From contig OY744605.1 of NCBI GenBank assembly GCA_963556255.1, positions 4,475,187 to 4,539,186 of the forward strand: a stretch of DNA of 64,000 nt, given 5' to 3'. Position 1 is the stretch's first letter, and every line of letters starts with the position of its first letter. This DNA comes from Allolobophora icterica. Its lineage: Eukaryota; Annelida; Clitellata; Crassiclitellata; Lumbricidae. The notes below the pieces were generated by a model. It worked only from the letters and a program-made list of their open reading frames with translations, ran no database searches and was not told the DNA's origin. The position numbers were made by a program, and so were the translations under genes. Below are positions 40,476 to 52,394 of the stretch, piece by piece.

Positions 40476-41079
40476 CAACTGAAGCCTTCATCGGAAGAAC
40501 CACTAGAGTCCATTTTTGACATTTTTGAGTTAACTGTGTCCTGTGATACTTAGTGCTTTTAGAGCATGTATCTACAAGTGTGTTTTTCAGAAAACTCACG
40601 TCAGTCCAGGGTTACAATGGGAAGAAAATATAGTGTTCATGTAAAAACAACTAGAGTCCTTGGACTTAAGTGGTTCTTGCGTGAATCGTGAACTGCAAAC
40701 ACACAAGGCAGAAAATTTTTACATTTCATTTTAATACTAATTTTAGCTTAATAGGAGCAGCTATTATGAATAATTTGTTACTGCTGAACAAATTTGCAAT
40801 TATTCATTGAATACTATCTATTCAGGGCGAAAAAAATGAAGTTTACATAAGAAATTACAGTACGCAGCAAACTTAAACCTTTACAATGTGGCGCCACCTA
40901 CCTGCAAAATCAATATCTTTTTTACATGTTATAGAGGCATTACACATCCGTGTGAATGCAAAATTTCTTTTCGATATTTTCATAAATAAAATACTTGTAG
41001 ACTTTCAAAGTTTGTTTTGTGAATATCTCAAAATCTTAAAAATGGACTCTAGTGGTTCTTCCGATAAAGGCTTCAACTG
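40476..41079. mobile_element. Foldback element with 42-bp inverted ends
   Basis: CAACTGAAGCCTTCATCGG and AGAACCACTAGAGTCCATTT at the left return inverted at 41038-41079 with three mismatches in 42. A partial third copy of the end lies inside at 40649-40680. No frame with a known domain. Confidence 0.75.
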
Positions 41080-41210
41080 TTTTTAACGGCAGCCACACAT
41101 GGCGCTAATCACGGCCTAACACTCATTTATCTTCCGCCGCAATCTAGCGATTAGAAGGCTGAGTAAACCTTATGGAGGGCTACGGAATTTGATCTTGGTA
41201 CCCTCTGCAC

Positions 41211-41674
41211 CAGTGTTTAATCTAGTCCCCCTCTTCTGGGAGGGGAAACCAGGTTTCTGGGGGGACCAACTAATTTTTCAGACTTTTCCAACTTTCATCC
41301 AGACTTTTTACAACTTTCATCTTCGAAAAAAAAACCAGGTTTCTGGGGGGACCAACCAATTTTTCAGACTTTTCCAACTTTCATCCAGACTTTTTACAAC
41401 TTTCATCTTCGAAAAAAGTTGATAACCTTTTTTTTTTTAGTCATTCGTCCCAATTTTCCTTAAAATTACTCTCTCATAAAAATTGAAGACCTTTTTTTAG
41501 GGATCCGTCTCTCTGGGGGGGGGGGAAACCATGTATCACCATGTATCCTGGGGGGGGGGGAATTGCCTCCCCAAAACTTCTCTACATTATAATATTGCCG
41601 GCCTCTGGGGGGGGAAACATCAATCCTGGGGGGGACATTTACCCCCCCCCCAAAGACGTCTAGATTAAACACTG
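41211..41674. mobile_element. Non-autonomous DNA transposon with 9-bp duplication
   Basis: Ends CAGTGTTTAATCTAG and CTAGATTAAACACTG; direct repeats CCTCTGCAC at 41202-41210 and 41675-41683. The second duplicon has the uninterrupted form (TTCTGCACCTCACGCC at 45441). An 85-bp internal unit is duplicated (41248 and 41333). Confidence 0.88.
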
Positions 41675-41941
41675 CCTCTGCACTTCACGCCAGTGTGTTA
41701 TCCATTACTCTATGGGCCCCATATGAACGGTGAGAACTGTTCAAAACACCTTTTCTTTTCGATGAAAACGGCCCTAGATTCTATAAGATGTCGTTAAACT
41801 GTTTAATCCAATCAAATCACCAGTTAATCCTTGCGCCTTAATTCTGAGGAGGATAAATAAGGTATACGTCAACGCCCTAGCAGTCGCAAGATGTCGTTTT
41901 ATTAAACAACGGAGACTATTAATAAACTAGCAGTTGACACT

Positions 41942-41980
41942 GGACACCTTTAAAACAGATCTGATATAGAAATATAAGCT
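41942..41980 (+). promoter_or_regulatory. Altered PSE-TATA-like module
   Basis: GGACACCTTTAAAACAG at 41942 with TATAAGC 31 bases on; the duplicate at about 45703 keeps it. Confidence 0.42.
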
Positions 41981-42366
41981 GAATTTCAACTTAAATGCAA
42001 TGCCTTTGATCGAAATTGTTATCATCAAGTTATGGATGATCGACATCAACACTGGTTAAGTATAATCGTAATATCGAAATGCATACGGTGTCTCTAAGTC
42101 GCGGGAACAAGTGTTCTCAAAAGCGTTCAGTGAAAATGAAATTCGTAGTGGGCAGGTCAGGTATGCATGCATTATGTGTGTATGTAAGTACTTATGCATG
42201 CATGTTTCCATGTATGTGTGTATATGTATGTATGCATCTGTATTTGCGTCTTTATGCTTGTATTTATGTATGTACCAACGTTGTATTAATGTATATGTAT
42301 CTGATTTTTTTTATAGCGCTATTTTAGTGTCTTAAATCTTCGACTGCTCTCTTCCTTGTTCCAGAG

Positions 42367-42431
42367 GCGCTGACGTCAGACTCGTTACCAAGAGCAACGG
42401 TGACACCCCGCTCCATCTTGTGGCCTACCGA
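42367..42431 (+). pseudogene. Ankyrin-repeat exon, copy 3 (5' third only)
   Basis: Acceptor CTTGTTCCAGAG/GC, then ADVRLVTKSNGDTPLH. Homology stops at CCTACCGAT, where unrelated DNA leading into a CR1 fragment begins. Confidence 0.78.
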
Positions 42432-42473
42432 TACAAGACAGTTGTGGCAGCTTGGATCGCATTATTTAATATT

Positions 42474-43160
42474 GTGCGAATCTGACGCAGTTGATAAAAG
42501 CATATTCGATATACGTTCGACATAATACTTCACATGCTCTGAAAAAGTAAGATCCTGGTCTAATGTCACACCCAGATCACGCACATAGGTAGAGCAAGAG
42601 ACACGAGGGAAGCATTGCTGAAGGGGGGTCAAATCAATTTAGGAGAGCTGCACCAACCCAGATGCACTGGGTCTTTCCAGGATTCACCCGAAGACGGTTC
42701 GACGGCATCCAGGTACCAACCGCCTCTGATGCCTGAAGCATTTTCTCTACCTAGGAGGTAACCTCAAGTGCCATAGACTTATGCCTGAGTATCAACTGCA
42801 CATTGGTGATATGCGACTCCCAAAGAAGAGAGAACTAGGCTTATATCAGCAGTGTAGATGCAAATAAAGCAGAGGCCATAGAATGGAGCCCTGTGGAAGA
42901 TTAACATGACCTAAAAACACAGTGTGAGTTTGCATAGAGAGGAGGAAACACACTCACGACAGAGGGCGCCCCACGACACCGAACGAATTTTCAAGGCGCT
43001 CTAATAGAATGTCATCCTGCAGTCCGTGGGAGGAAAGGTCGGTGGTGGAGCACCCTCTGTGGAGCGACGAACTGGGTCAACCTTTTGACGCCTGATGTTG
43101 TATGGAGGGATAAGGCCTTGGATGTTGGAGAGTAATGAACACAGTCGTTGAGGGTTAGTT
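42474..43160 (-). pseudogene. CR1-like LINE fragments, decayed
   Basis: 42474-42600 matches the post-core region of the LINE (compare 26880-27010). 43020-43160 matches the pre-core region, joined to GGGCGCCCTCTGTCGTGAG. No usable frame remains. Confidence 0.7.
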
Positions 43161-43244
43161 TAAAGAAAAATTTACTAGTTTCCGGTGTTTAGCGACATCT
43201 AATGGCTCCAGAGGATTGAACTAAGAGGTCTACGTTTATGTAAG

Positions 43245-43339
43245 TACTTATAGCATGGAAGCACATGTAAAAGAGGTGCATAAAGACTCATCTATTATGA
43301 GTATATAAAGAGAAATATACACAGGTAAAAGAGGTGTTC
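43245..43339 (-). promoter_or_regulatory. Two tandem PSE-TATA-like modules
   Basis: GAACACCTCT from 43339 with TTTATATA 30 on; ATGCACCTCT from 43281 with TATAAGTA 29 on. Duplicated at 48718-48812. Confidence 0.62.
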
Positions 43340-43506
43340 AAGGGAGCCTTTCGTTACTTGCTGTTTAATGACAGTGTCTCGTAACACAGATGATTAGCGT
43401 CGACCTCCTCCTTGCGTCAGGCTTTGGACCGCGGCCGAATCTCTGGCCGACGAATCTTTCGACTTCAGATATAGTAACGACGGAGTCATAAGTTGTCTAT
43501 TCTAAT

Positions 43507-43544
43507 TGTATATAGGGCAAAAGCATACCATAAAAGAGGTGTTT
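43507..43544 (-). promoter_or_regulatory. PSE-TATA-like module
   Basis: AAACACCTCTTTTATGG from 43544, TATATACA 30 on. Duplicate at 48980-49017. A CTGT repeat lies just right (43553-43650). Confidence 0.62.
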
Positions 43545-43841
43545 AAGGGAGTTCGTCTGCCTTTGTCTGTTTCTGTCTCCGTCTGTCTGTCTCTGTCCAT
43601 CCGTCTTTCTGTCTGTCTGTCTGTCTGTCTGTACGTCTGTCGGTATCTCTTTCTGTCTCTCTTTCTTCTGATATAGAGCAGTGGTTTTCAGCCGGGTTTC
43701 TGCGGAAACTGAGTTGCATGGGCGTCGGTCAGGGATTCGGCCGCAGTTCAATATTTAATGTGAAAAACACCAACTGAATTCAATGAGTAAAATTCTTTAC
43801 AGCTTTCAGTCATTCAAGGTTTTCTTCTAGAAACAGATGGA

Positions 43842-43895
43842 TCCAGAATTTAACGACATCTTATGGCAAAAAAGCCATTGACGTTGACAGAAATT
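43842..43895 (-). repeat. Conserved block M
   Basis: Plus strand: GGATCCAGAATTTAACGACA, TCTTATGGCAAAAAAGCC, ATTGACGTTGACAGAAATTA. Duplicate at 49315. Confidence 0.6.
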
Positions 43896-44097
43896 ATTTA
43901 TGAACAGTTTTAATCTTTTGTGTAGAATAATACAGCCTGACAATATGGATATTCAAATAAAAAAGACTCCTTTAAACACCTCTAAATCTACCACTACACA
44001 AGTTGTGGTGATGCTAGTCTCAAACCTGGAGAGGGACGAGGGAGACGCTAATCATTTCCTTTATGGTAGTGTCGTTAACAGTAAATAGCAACAAACT

Positions 44098-44135
44098 AAA
44101 CACCTCTTTTACGTGTTACTTTTACACTATAAATA
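44098..44135 (+). promoter_or_regulatory. PSE-TATA-like module
   Basis: AAACACCTCTTTTACGTG at 44098, TATAAATA at 44128; duplicate at 49571. A weak opposed box (AATCACCCCT from about 44214) makes this another convergent locus. Confidence 0.6.
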
Positions 44136-44338
44136 AATACAGAATGCAGTGGGTATACAATTGAATATTTCTTGTAGTACTGTCATTGGCCAAAATAAAC
44201 CTAAAAAGGGGTGATTAAGGAACTTTTATGGATATTATTGACGTCGTTTTTACATCAATGCTCGGCCACAGAAAGTGAGAATGGAATTGGTCAGTTGTTG
44301 AACTCTGAACTGATGGTTGGTTGGTTGGTTGGTTGGTT

Positions 44339-44372
<34 letters not shown>

Positions 44373-46139
44373 CGCGCGCGCGCGTGTATCAAGACAATCA
44401 GTACAGCGCATATTGACTACTTTTCAAAAGTCTTCATCGTTTCATTCAACAGTCCACCATCGCCTCCTCCTCCTCCTTCGCCCGTTCTCGTTCATTATTA
44501 CACCTTCTTCCTCTCCCCATCCTTATCAACTATCAAAAACAACAGCAACAAGATGACGACGAATGTTCAGCATCGTTAGCCTTGCAACGCATTCAACGAT
44601 TATCAACAGCGTCATTAGTAAAAGCGTGTCAATTGTATGTTTACAGAAAATCCAGTCTATGGCAGCGTAGACAAACGCTTGTAGTCGGCTCATCCATCTC
44701 TCGTCAATGGATGATAATGAAACCGATAGCACAAGTGTCTGACCAATCAATCAGAGCAGTTGCTTGGAAGCAACGTTTGCTCTTAAAGGTTTTTAAAATG
44801 CATTGAATAGATCCGCAGGTAGAAAGGCCTACATGCATAAAACTAATCAAAATAATATGATGATGACGCATGGTTCAAAAACATGGTCAGGAGCGTTCCT
44901 GAGTAGATTCATCGAAAAGGCGCTGTATAAATTCTTCCATTGAATGAAAGAATAAAGTGACAAGTCCAGAATCCGAAGTCATGCGTCTAGAAGTTGTTAT
45001 CTTTATCGTGATCGCTGACTTTCTTCACCGCCAAACAAAGGTAATTCGTCGGAACTTGTTTACTCACAGGCGCTTAGTCAAAACAAAATCTGTTAGGCAA
45101 GAAAGACGAGGTTTCACGCCGAGATCCAAAGGTATTCGTTTCCCTTATATGATTTACCTGATATTACATGCATATGAACCTTCGGCAGCGGAGTAACGAT
45201 ATGGAGCCAGAGTATTTGATTGTAGTACATCACTTTCAACGGTTTTTGTGTTCTAGTTCCACGCCTGCTGACTGTATTTTCAGACAAAGCTACTGACAGA
45301 TTAATCAGGTCGGTTTATTTCTAATCAGCAGAAAATCTAGCACTGGCCGCGCAATGTTGTTAGAACACAAGTGTTTGTGTTGTTACTTTGGCGCTGATAA
45401 GCCTACTAATGTCAGCACACGACCTTGGTATATTCTGCACCTCACGCCAGTGTGTTATCCACTACTCTACGGGCCTCATATGAACGGTGAGATCTGTTCA
45501 AAACACCTTTTCTTATCGATGTAAACGGCCCTTGATCCTGTAAGATGTCGTTAAACTGTTTAATCCAATCAAATCACCAGTTAATCTTTGCGCCTTAATT
45601 CTGAGGAGGATAAATAAGGTAGAAGTCAACGCCCTAGCAGTCGCAAGATGTCGTTTTATTCAACAACGGAGACTGTTAATAGACTAGTACTTGACACTGG
45701 ACACCTTTAAAACAGATCTTATATAGAAATATAAGCTGAATTTAAACTCGAATACAATGCGTTTGATTGAAATATCATCAGGTTATGGATGATCGACGTC
45801 AACACTGGTTAAGTATAATCGTAATATCGAAATGCATACGGTGTCTCTAAGTCGCGGGAACAAGTGTACTCAACAGCGTTCAGTGAAAATTAAATTCGTA
45901 GTGGGCAGGTCAGGTATGCATGCATTAGACATGACATTGTGTATGTAAGTACGTATGCATGCATGTTTCCATGTATGTGTGTATATGTATGTATGCATCT
46001 GTATTTGCGTCTGTATGCTTGTATTTATGTATGTAGCAACGTAGTACGTCGCGTTGTATTAATGTATACGTATCTGATTATTTTTATAGCGCTATTTTAA
46101 TGTCTTAAATCTTCGATTGCTCTCTTTCTTGTTCCACAG

Positions 46140-46800
46140 GTGCAGACGTCAGACTCGTTACCAAGAGCAACGGTGACACCCCGCTCCATCATAGCTCGAG
46201 GGTACGTACCATACGTATTCTATTTTTTGAAAGGTAGGTACGTTTTTTAACGTACCGTATTTTAGGGTACGTAAACAATACAAAAATACGTTAACCACGC
46301 CATTGCTCATTATAAGAATGTTCAATTTAATTTAAGCAAAGAATCACAACCCAGTATACAGCGTAGTAAATTGCTGCAGTGCTATATTGTAGGTCTATGT
46401 TTATCCAGCATACATTGCACTTAATGCACTAATTTCGGTCAGTCGGCTCAGTTCTGCTGTAGCACTTTAAAGTCCAACTCCAGGCAAAAGGTTGAACAGT
46501 TGAACAACTGCTACTTGACTTAGTGTACACTAATCTGAACTGCTACTCCCAGAATCTGACTCGGAATCGTCAGTCTCACCGTCAGTGTCATCGGGCAATT
46601 CCCAAGGAGTGTGTATCTTCTGTTGACGTCAGATTATACGTAGGCTATGGGTCGCCGAGTAAACCATAAATAAAATTTTCGTGTATGATACGCACCATAC
46701 GCGTATTGTATTTTTTGAAAGGTACGTACGTATTTTAACGTATTCTATTTTAGGGTACGCGTACCCTCGAGCTTTGCGCTCCATCTTGTGGCCTACCGAT
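46140..46800 (+). pseudogene. Ankyrin-repeat exon, copy 4 (interrupted)
   Basis: Acceptor TTGTTCCACAG/GT gives the cleanest evidence for the phase-1 start (GADVRLVTKSNGDTPLH). After 51 bp the exon is split by the 46191-46776 element; its remaining bases resume at 46777. Confidence 0.78.
46191..46776. mobile_element. MITE with 8-9 bp duplication and verified empty site
   Basis: Ends AGCTCGAGGGTACG and CGTACCCTCGAGCT; direct repeats CGCTCCATC at 46182-46190 and 46777-46785. The first duplicon reads CCCCGCTCCATCTTGTGG without insert at 42407. Subterminal TACGTA-rich palindromes. No coding capacity. Confidence 0.93.
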
Positions 46801-46844
46801 AGAAAACAGTTGTGGCAGCTTGGATCGCATTATTTAATATTGTG

Positions 46845-48630
46845 CGAATCTGATGCAGTTGATAAAAGCATATTCGATATACGTTCGACATATCGTCTGC
46901 TTAGAGTGCAAAGGTGCTATCTCCAAATTTTCAAAAAAAAATTATTGTTTTATTCTATTGCTACCAATGTAGTGTTTGAACTGTGAAAAGGTGGTATCGT
47001 TCACAGTGTAAATAAAAACGCAGCAACTATTTTAATATTGGTGCTATCTCCAACAACCTAGTTTTGAAATGTGCAAAGGTTCTATCTCCAATAGAGCTAG
47101 GGCCTACTGCACTATGTGTTTACCAAAAATAGGTATACATACGGCGTCGTGCTGAAGACTAATCCAAAAGTATTTTAAATGAAAATTGCAAGTTTCTAAC
47201 AATCATGTTCGTAATATTTTCCATTAGTTAGACTTATTATTCTGAAAATATTATTGCATTTAATCATGGTAACTTGATGTCGACGAATCTCGCGTGTCGA
47301 TAGAAATCCGATGTAAACTTTGATGTCGGTGAATCTCATGAGTCAAGAGAAAATATTGAAGTAAAATCCAAATTTCATGAAACTGATATCAGTGAATCAA
47401 TTATGGTCACAGAATATATAAATTAAGATTTTGCAAATATTGATTTCTTAACCCTATAATTGTATGCAGCTGAAAATATTATGAAGGGCTAACATCATTT
47501 TTAACCGTTAGTTTCGAACTTCGAGTGTGTACCAATAATAAATTTTTCAGCTTCTAAATTTTATATTAAATTGTTCAAATAAATCAATGCAATTTACACA
47601 AATCATTATTTATTATTTTATAATATTTTTTTCTGTAAAAAGTAATTTTTAATCGCAAATTTAAGTTGTTGTACAATTATAGCTATCTCCAGATAAGAAA
47701 ATATTTTTGAAATGTGCAAAGGTGCTATCGTCTGTTACAAGCATGGGAGGTCGTTGGTCACTTGCCGTTATTTTGCATTTTTTAAGGCGAGGCGTCACAA
47801 AATTTAAAATAATTACAACATTCCAACTAGGGAAATAATTTATTATCCAAATGACTATAAATCACTATCACATAAAAACTATTGGATTTGTAGCAACTAT
47901 CAAAAGTTTAGATTTTCTCTCCTGAAAAATGACCAAAATGGAGGTAGCACCTTTGCACTCTAAACAGACGATATATACTTCACATGCTCTGAAAAAGTAA
48001 GATCCTGGTCTAATGTCACACCCAGATCACGCACATAGGTAGAGCAAGAGACACGAGGGAAGCATTGCTGAAGGGGGTCAAATCAATTTAGGAGAGCTGC
48101 ACCAACCCAGATGCACTGGGTCTTTCCAGGATTCACCCGAAGACGGTTCGACGGCATCCAGGTACCAACCGCCTCTGATGCCTGAAGCATTTTCTCTACC
48201 TAGGAGGTAACCTCAAGTGCCATAGACTTATGCCTGAGTATCAACTGCACATTGGTGATCTGCGACTCCCAAAGAAGAGAGAACTAGGCTTATATCAGCA
48301 GTGTAGATGCAAATAAAGCAGAGGCCATAGAATGGAGCCCTGTGGAAGATTATGTGACCCCGGACCAGTGAGATCGACATGACCTAAAAACGCAGTGTGA
48401 GTTTGCATAGAGAGGAGGAAACACACCCACGACAGAGGGCGCCCCACGACACCGAACGAATTTTCAAGGCGCTCTAATAGAATGTCATCCTGCAGTCCGT
48501 GGGAGGAAAGGTCGGTGGTGGAGCACCCTCTGTGGAGCGACGAACTGGGTCAACCTTTTGACGCCTGATGTTGTATGGAGGGATAAGGCCTTGGATGTTG
48601 GAGAGTAATGAACACAGTCGTTGAGGGTTA
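46845..48630 (-). pseudogene. CR1-like LINE fragments, duplicate (split by a transposon)
   Basis: The second-duplicon equivalent of 42474-43160, interrupted by the 46891-47973 element. Confidence 0.68.
46891..47973. mobile_element. Non-autonomous DNA transposon with 32-bp inverted ends
   Basis: Ends TATCGTCTGCTTAGAGTGCA... (32 bp, two mismatches between ends). Copy 1 of the duplication lacks it (GTTCGACATAATACTTC at 42510). GTGCAAAGGTGCTATC-like strings recur inside at about 46985, 47038, 47070, 47680 and 47715. Flanks suggest a TA target, which is unproven. Confidence 0.9.
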
Positions 48631-48717
48631 GTTTAAAGAAAAATTTACTAGTTTCCGGTGTTTAGCGACATCTAATGGCTCCAGAGGATTGAACTAAGAG
48701 GTCTACGTTTATGTAAG

Positions 48718-49017
48718 TACTTATAGCATGGAAGCACATGTAAAAGAGGTGCATAAAGACTCATCTATTATGAGTATATAAAGGGAAATATACACAGGTA
48801 AAAGAGGTGTTCAAGGGAGCCTTTCGTTACTTGCTGTTTAATGACAGTGTCTCGTAACACAGATGATTAGCGTCGACCTCCTCCTTGCGTCAGGCTTTGG
48901 ACCGCGGCCGAATCTCTGGCCGACGAATCTTTCGACTTCAGATATAGTAACGACGGAGTCATAAGTTGTCTATTCTAATTGTATATAGGGCAAAAGCATA
49001 CCATAAAAGAGGTGTTT
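48718..49017 (-). promoter_or_regulatory. Three PSE-TATA-like modules (duplicate)
   Basis: Boxes from 48812, 48754 and 49017, each with its TATA 29-30 bases on. An offset of 5473 bp from 43245-43544, with motif and spacing unchanged. Confidence 0.6.
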
Positions 49018-49570
49018 AAGGGAGTTCGTCTGCCTTTGTCTGTTTCTGTCTCCGTCTGTCTGTCTCTGTCCATCCGTCTTTCTGTCTGTCTGTCTGTCTG
49101 TCTGTACGTCTGTCGGTATCTCTTTCTGTCTCTCTTTCTTCTGATATAGAGCAGTGGTTTTCAGCCGGGTTTCTGCGGAAACTGAGTTGCATGGGCGTCG
49201 GTCAGGGATTCGGCCGCAGTTCAATATTTAATGTGAAAAACACCAACTGAATTCAATGAGTAAAATTCTTTACAGCTTTCAATCATTCAAGGTTTTCTTC
49301 TAGAAACAGATGGATCCAGAATTTAACGACATCTTATGGCAAAAAAGCCATTGACGTTGACAGAAATTATTTATGAACAGTTTTAATCTTTTGTGTAGAA
49401 TAATACAGCCTGACAATATGGATATTCAAATAAAAAAGACTTCTTTAAACACCTCTAAATCTACCACTACACAAGTTGTGGTGATGCTAGTCTCAAACCT
49501 GGAGAGGGACGAGGGAGACGCTAATCATTTCCTTTATGGTAGTGTCGTTAACAGTAAATAGCAACAAACT

Positions 49571-49608
49571 AAACACCTCTTTTACGTGTTACTTTTACAC
49601 TATAAATA
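49571..49608 (+). promoter_or_regulatory. PSE-TATA-like module (duplicate)
   Basis: Copy of 44098 in the second duplicon: AAACACCTCTTTTACGTG, TATAAATA 30 on. Confidence 0.58.
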
Positions 49609-49803
49609 AATACAGAATGCAGTGGGTATACAGTTGAATATTTCTTGTAGTACTGTCATTGGCCAAAATAAACCTAAAAAGGGGTGATTAAGGAACTTTT
49701 ATGGATATTATTGACGTCGTTTTTACATCAATGCTCGGCCACAGAAAGTGAGAATGGAATTGGTCAGTTGTTGAACTCTGAACTGATGGTTGGTTGGTTG
49801 GTT

Positions 49804-49805
<2 letters not shown>

Positions 49806-49881
<76 letters not shown>
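49806..49881. repeat. GT microsatellite
   Basis: About 76 bp, against about 30 bp at the paired site 44340-44370: a length change since the duplication. Confidence 0.95.
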
Positions 49882-49883
<2 letters not shown>

Positions 49884-50935
49884 CGCGCGCGCGCGTGTAT
49901 CAAGACAATCAGTACAGCGCATATTGACTACTTTTCAAAAGTCTTCATCGTTTCATTCAACAGTCCACCATCGCCTCCTCCTCCTCCTTCGCCCGTTCTC
50001 GTTCATTATTACACCTTCTTCCTCTCCCCATCCTTATCAACTATCAAAAACAACAGCAACAAGATGACGACGAATGTTCAGCATCGTTAGCCTTGCAACG
50101 CATTCAACGATTATCAACAGCGTCATTAGTAAACGCGTGTCAATTGTATGTTTACAGAAAATCCAGTCTATGGCAGCGTAGACAAACGCTTGTAGTTGGC
50201 TCATCCATCTCTCGCTGATGGATGATAATGAAACCGATAGCACAAGTGTCTGACCAATCAATTAGAGTAGTTGCTTGGAAGCAACGTTTGCTCTTAAAGG
50301 TTTTTAAAATGCATTGAATAGATCCGCAGGTAGAAAGGCCTACATGCATAAAACTAATCAAAATAATATGATGATGACGCATGGTTCAAAAACATGGTCA
50401 GGAGCGTTCCTGAGTAGATTCATCGAAAAGGCGCTGTATAAATTCTTCCATTGAATGAAAGAATAAAGTGACAAGTCCAGAATCCGAAGTCATGCGTCTA
50501 GAAGTTGTTATCTTTATCGTGATCGCTGACTTTCTTCACCGCCAAACAAAGGTAATTCGTCGGAACTTGTTTACTCACAGGCGCTTAGTCAAAACAAAAT
50601 CTGTTAGGCAAGAAAGACGAGGTTTCACGCCGAGATCCAAAGGTATTCGTTTCCCTTATATGATTTACCTGATATTACATGCATATGAACCTTCGGCAGC
50701 GGAGTAACGATATGGAGCCAGAGTATTTGATTGTAGTACATCACTTTCAACGGTTTTTGTGTTCTAGTTCCACGCCTGCTGACTGTATTTTCAGACAAAG
50801 CTACTGACAGATTAATCAGGTCGGTTTATTTCTAATCAGCAGAAAATCTAGCACTGGCCGCGCAATGTTGTTAGAACACAAGTGTTTGTGTTGTTACTTT
50901 GGCGCTGATAAGCCTACTAATGTCAGCACACGTCA

Positions 50936-51365
50936 ACATTTTCAACTGGACAGTGCCACGCGGGTTCGCAAGCCAGTATCAGCAACTGTTTACACACGAT
51001 CACGTTCAATTATTCTGGAGCAGATCTAAGAGGAATATAATAGAAACGACTTCAAAGAAAGGAGAATACTGCAGAACTAAAAGGACTCTGCACATACCAC
51101 CTGTTATAGACCTAGGTCTTCAAATCAGTCTATTTCAAAGCATGTGGCACAGCTGGACCCCCTGTGTGTCTCACTGGAACAAGGCATTCCCAATAACTTA
51201 TTGGAACAATGAAATTCTCACTGAAACAATGAGAATCTTCACCAAAACAAGATTTTTCACACTGCAACAGCACACATACAGGCATACATGCGTACATTTA
51301 CATACATAGATATCAACATGCATACACACATACATACTTACACACATGCAAGGTAACTATGCACT
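50936..51365. other. Non-coding DNA beyond the duplication
   Basis: The 136-codon frame at 50899-51309 has no recognised domain and crosses the duplication edge; I do not call it a gene. CATA-rich repeats at 51270-51350. Confidence 0.45.
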
Positions 51366-51533
51366 TACAGTGGTGTGCAAAAGTTCTGAATCACTCTCCG
51401 ATATTTGCAATTCTTTGAACCATTGTTCTGTATTAAGGTACATGGTGTACCAATAAACATAATGCATGAAAATAGATGTGTTCTTATTGTTAATTCTCAT
51501 TTTGCAACTTTGTTTCTTTTGCACACCCCTCTA
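51366..51533. mobile_element. Tc1/mariner-type MITE
   Basis: TA then CAGTGGTGTGCAAAAG at the left; CTTTTGCACACCCCTC then TA at the right. The end matches the terminus of the Tc1 fragment at 62281-62907. Confidence 0.75.
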
Positions 51534-51539
51534 GACCTA

Positions 51540-51960
51540 TGAGAATGTATTTAGATATACATGCATGTATATATGTGTGTTAGTTTATGCATGTACGTAT
51601 GCCTATGTATATGTATGTATGTACGTATGTGTATGTATATGTATGTATGTATGCATGTATAATAACAATAGAAGACGAGTTATATAGCGCACCCGATGCT
51701 GAAGTCACGAGTGCTGTACAGGAGTTAAAAAATCAACAACAAAAGTCTAGAAAGAAAGATCTTAATCTATGTATTGTAGGTATGTATGGATGTAATGTAT
51801 GTATAAACATAATATATGAATGCGTGATTGCGTATGTATGTGTATGTCTTTATTACGTACGTGTATGTGGGCATGCACCCATTTATCTATCTTAATCTGT
51901 CTCTATGTATGATTGCATGTAGCTAATGTAACTATTAAACTACTATCAAACAACAAATGC
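51540..51960. repeat. TATG-rich simple sequence
   Basis: Degenerate GTATGTATG tract interrupted by GTTATATAGCGCACCC, a LINE/SINE-tail-like string, near 51680. Frames are low complexity. Confidence 0.6.
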
Positions 51961-52030
51961 TTTTCATTATATTGTCCTGCGCAGTTTAAATTTTATGCGA
52001 TAGCTGAAGAAATCGTTATAGTGCATTCTT

Positions 52031-52142
52031 TAACACTTTTAAAGCAGTGCCCACTGTTTCTATATAAGCATGAGGCATGACAGCCACTTGATCAGAGCTA
52101 TCTCAAAGACACCGTTAAAATGTTCCAAATCGATATATACTA
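52031..52142 (+). promoter_or_regulatory. Two PSE-TATA-like modules
   Basis: TAACACTTTTAAAGCAG at 52031 with TATATAAG at 52061 (spacing 30); AGACACCGTTAAAATG at 52107 with TATATACT 27 bases on, the only strong module with a shorter gap. Confidence 0.5.
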
Positions 52143-52280
52143 AATCCACGATATTCAAATTTATTACAATAGCGGTTCAGGCGAAAGATCATAAGAGATC
52201 CACTCTTGAGACAATACCATACTGTGCAGGGCTACATCATGGACACGACCGTGACACTAAATCCATTTGTAGAAAGAATT

Positions 52281-52394
52281 GCTTTAAGTTTCGGCAGTGT
52301 CCCTGAGCCAAGATGGGTTGAGTTAGGTCTCTGAGACATCACTTATCTTGAGGATCCTGGCTGGCTTTTCGTCCCGAGAATCAAAGAGTTTGAG
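52281..52394 (+). other. Possible exon remnant
   Basis: One frame reads ALSFGSVPEPRWVELGL, a stop, then DITYLEDPGWLFVPRIKEFE up to a perfect donor GAG/GTAAGTG at 52394/52395. No acceptor or homologue found in the window; family not recognised. Confidence 0.25.

Larger units (their letters stand above)
41685..45430. repeat. Segmental duplication, copy 1
   Basis: From CACGCCAGTGTGTTATCC to CTAATGTCAGCACACG. The same series of features recurs in 45432-50935: module, TATG intron, ankyrin exon fragment, CR1 fragment, three modules, block M, block N, module, GT tract, ACAAAGGTAATTCGTCGG. Confidence 0.93.
45432..50935. repeat. Segmental duplication, copy 2 with two insertions
   Basis: It matches copy 1 and is about 1.75 kb longer. 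The excess is accounted for by a 586-bp element plus its target duplication, a ~1.08-kb element, and a longer GT tract (49806-49881 versus 44340-44370). The 48-50.9 kb part is almost identical to 42.5-45.4 kb; the first 700 bp differ more. Confidence 0.92.

Noticed and set aside
50899..51309. 136-codon plus frame
   Set aside because: Crosses the end of the segmental duplication, has no recognised domain, and its 5' part is repeat DNA.
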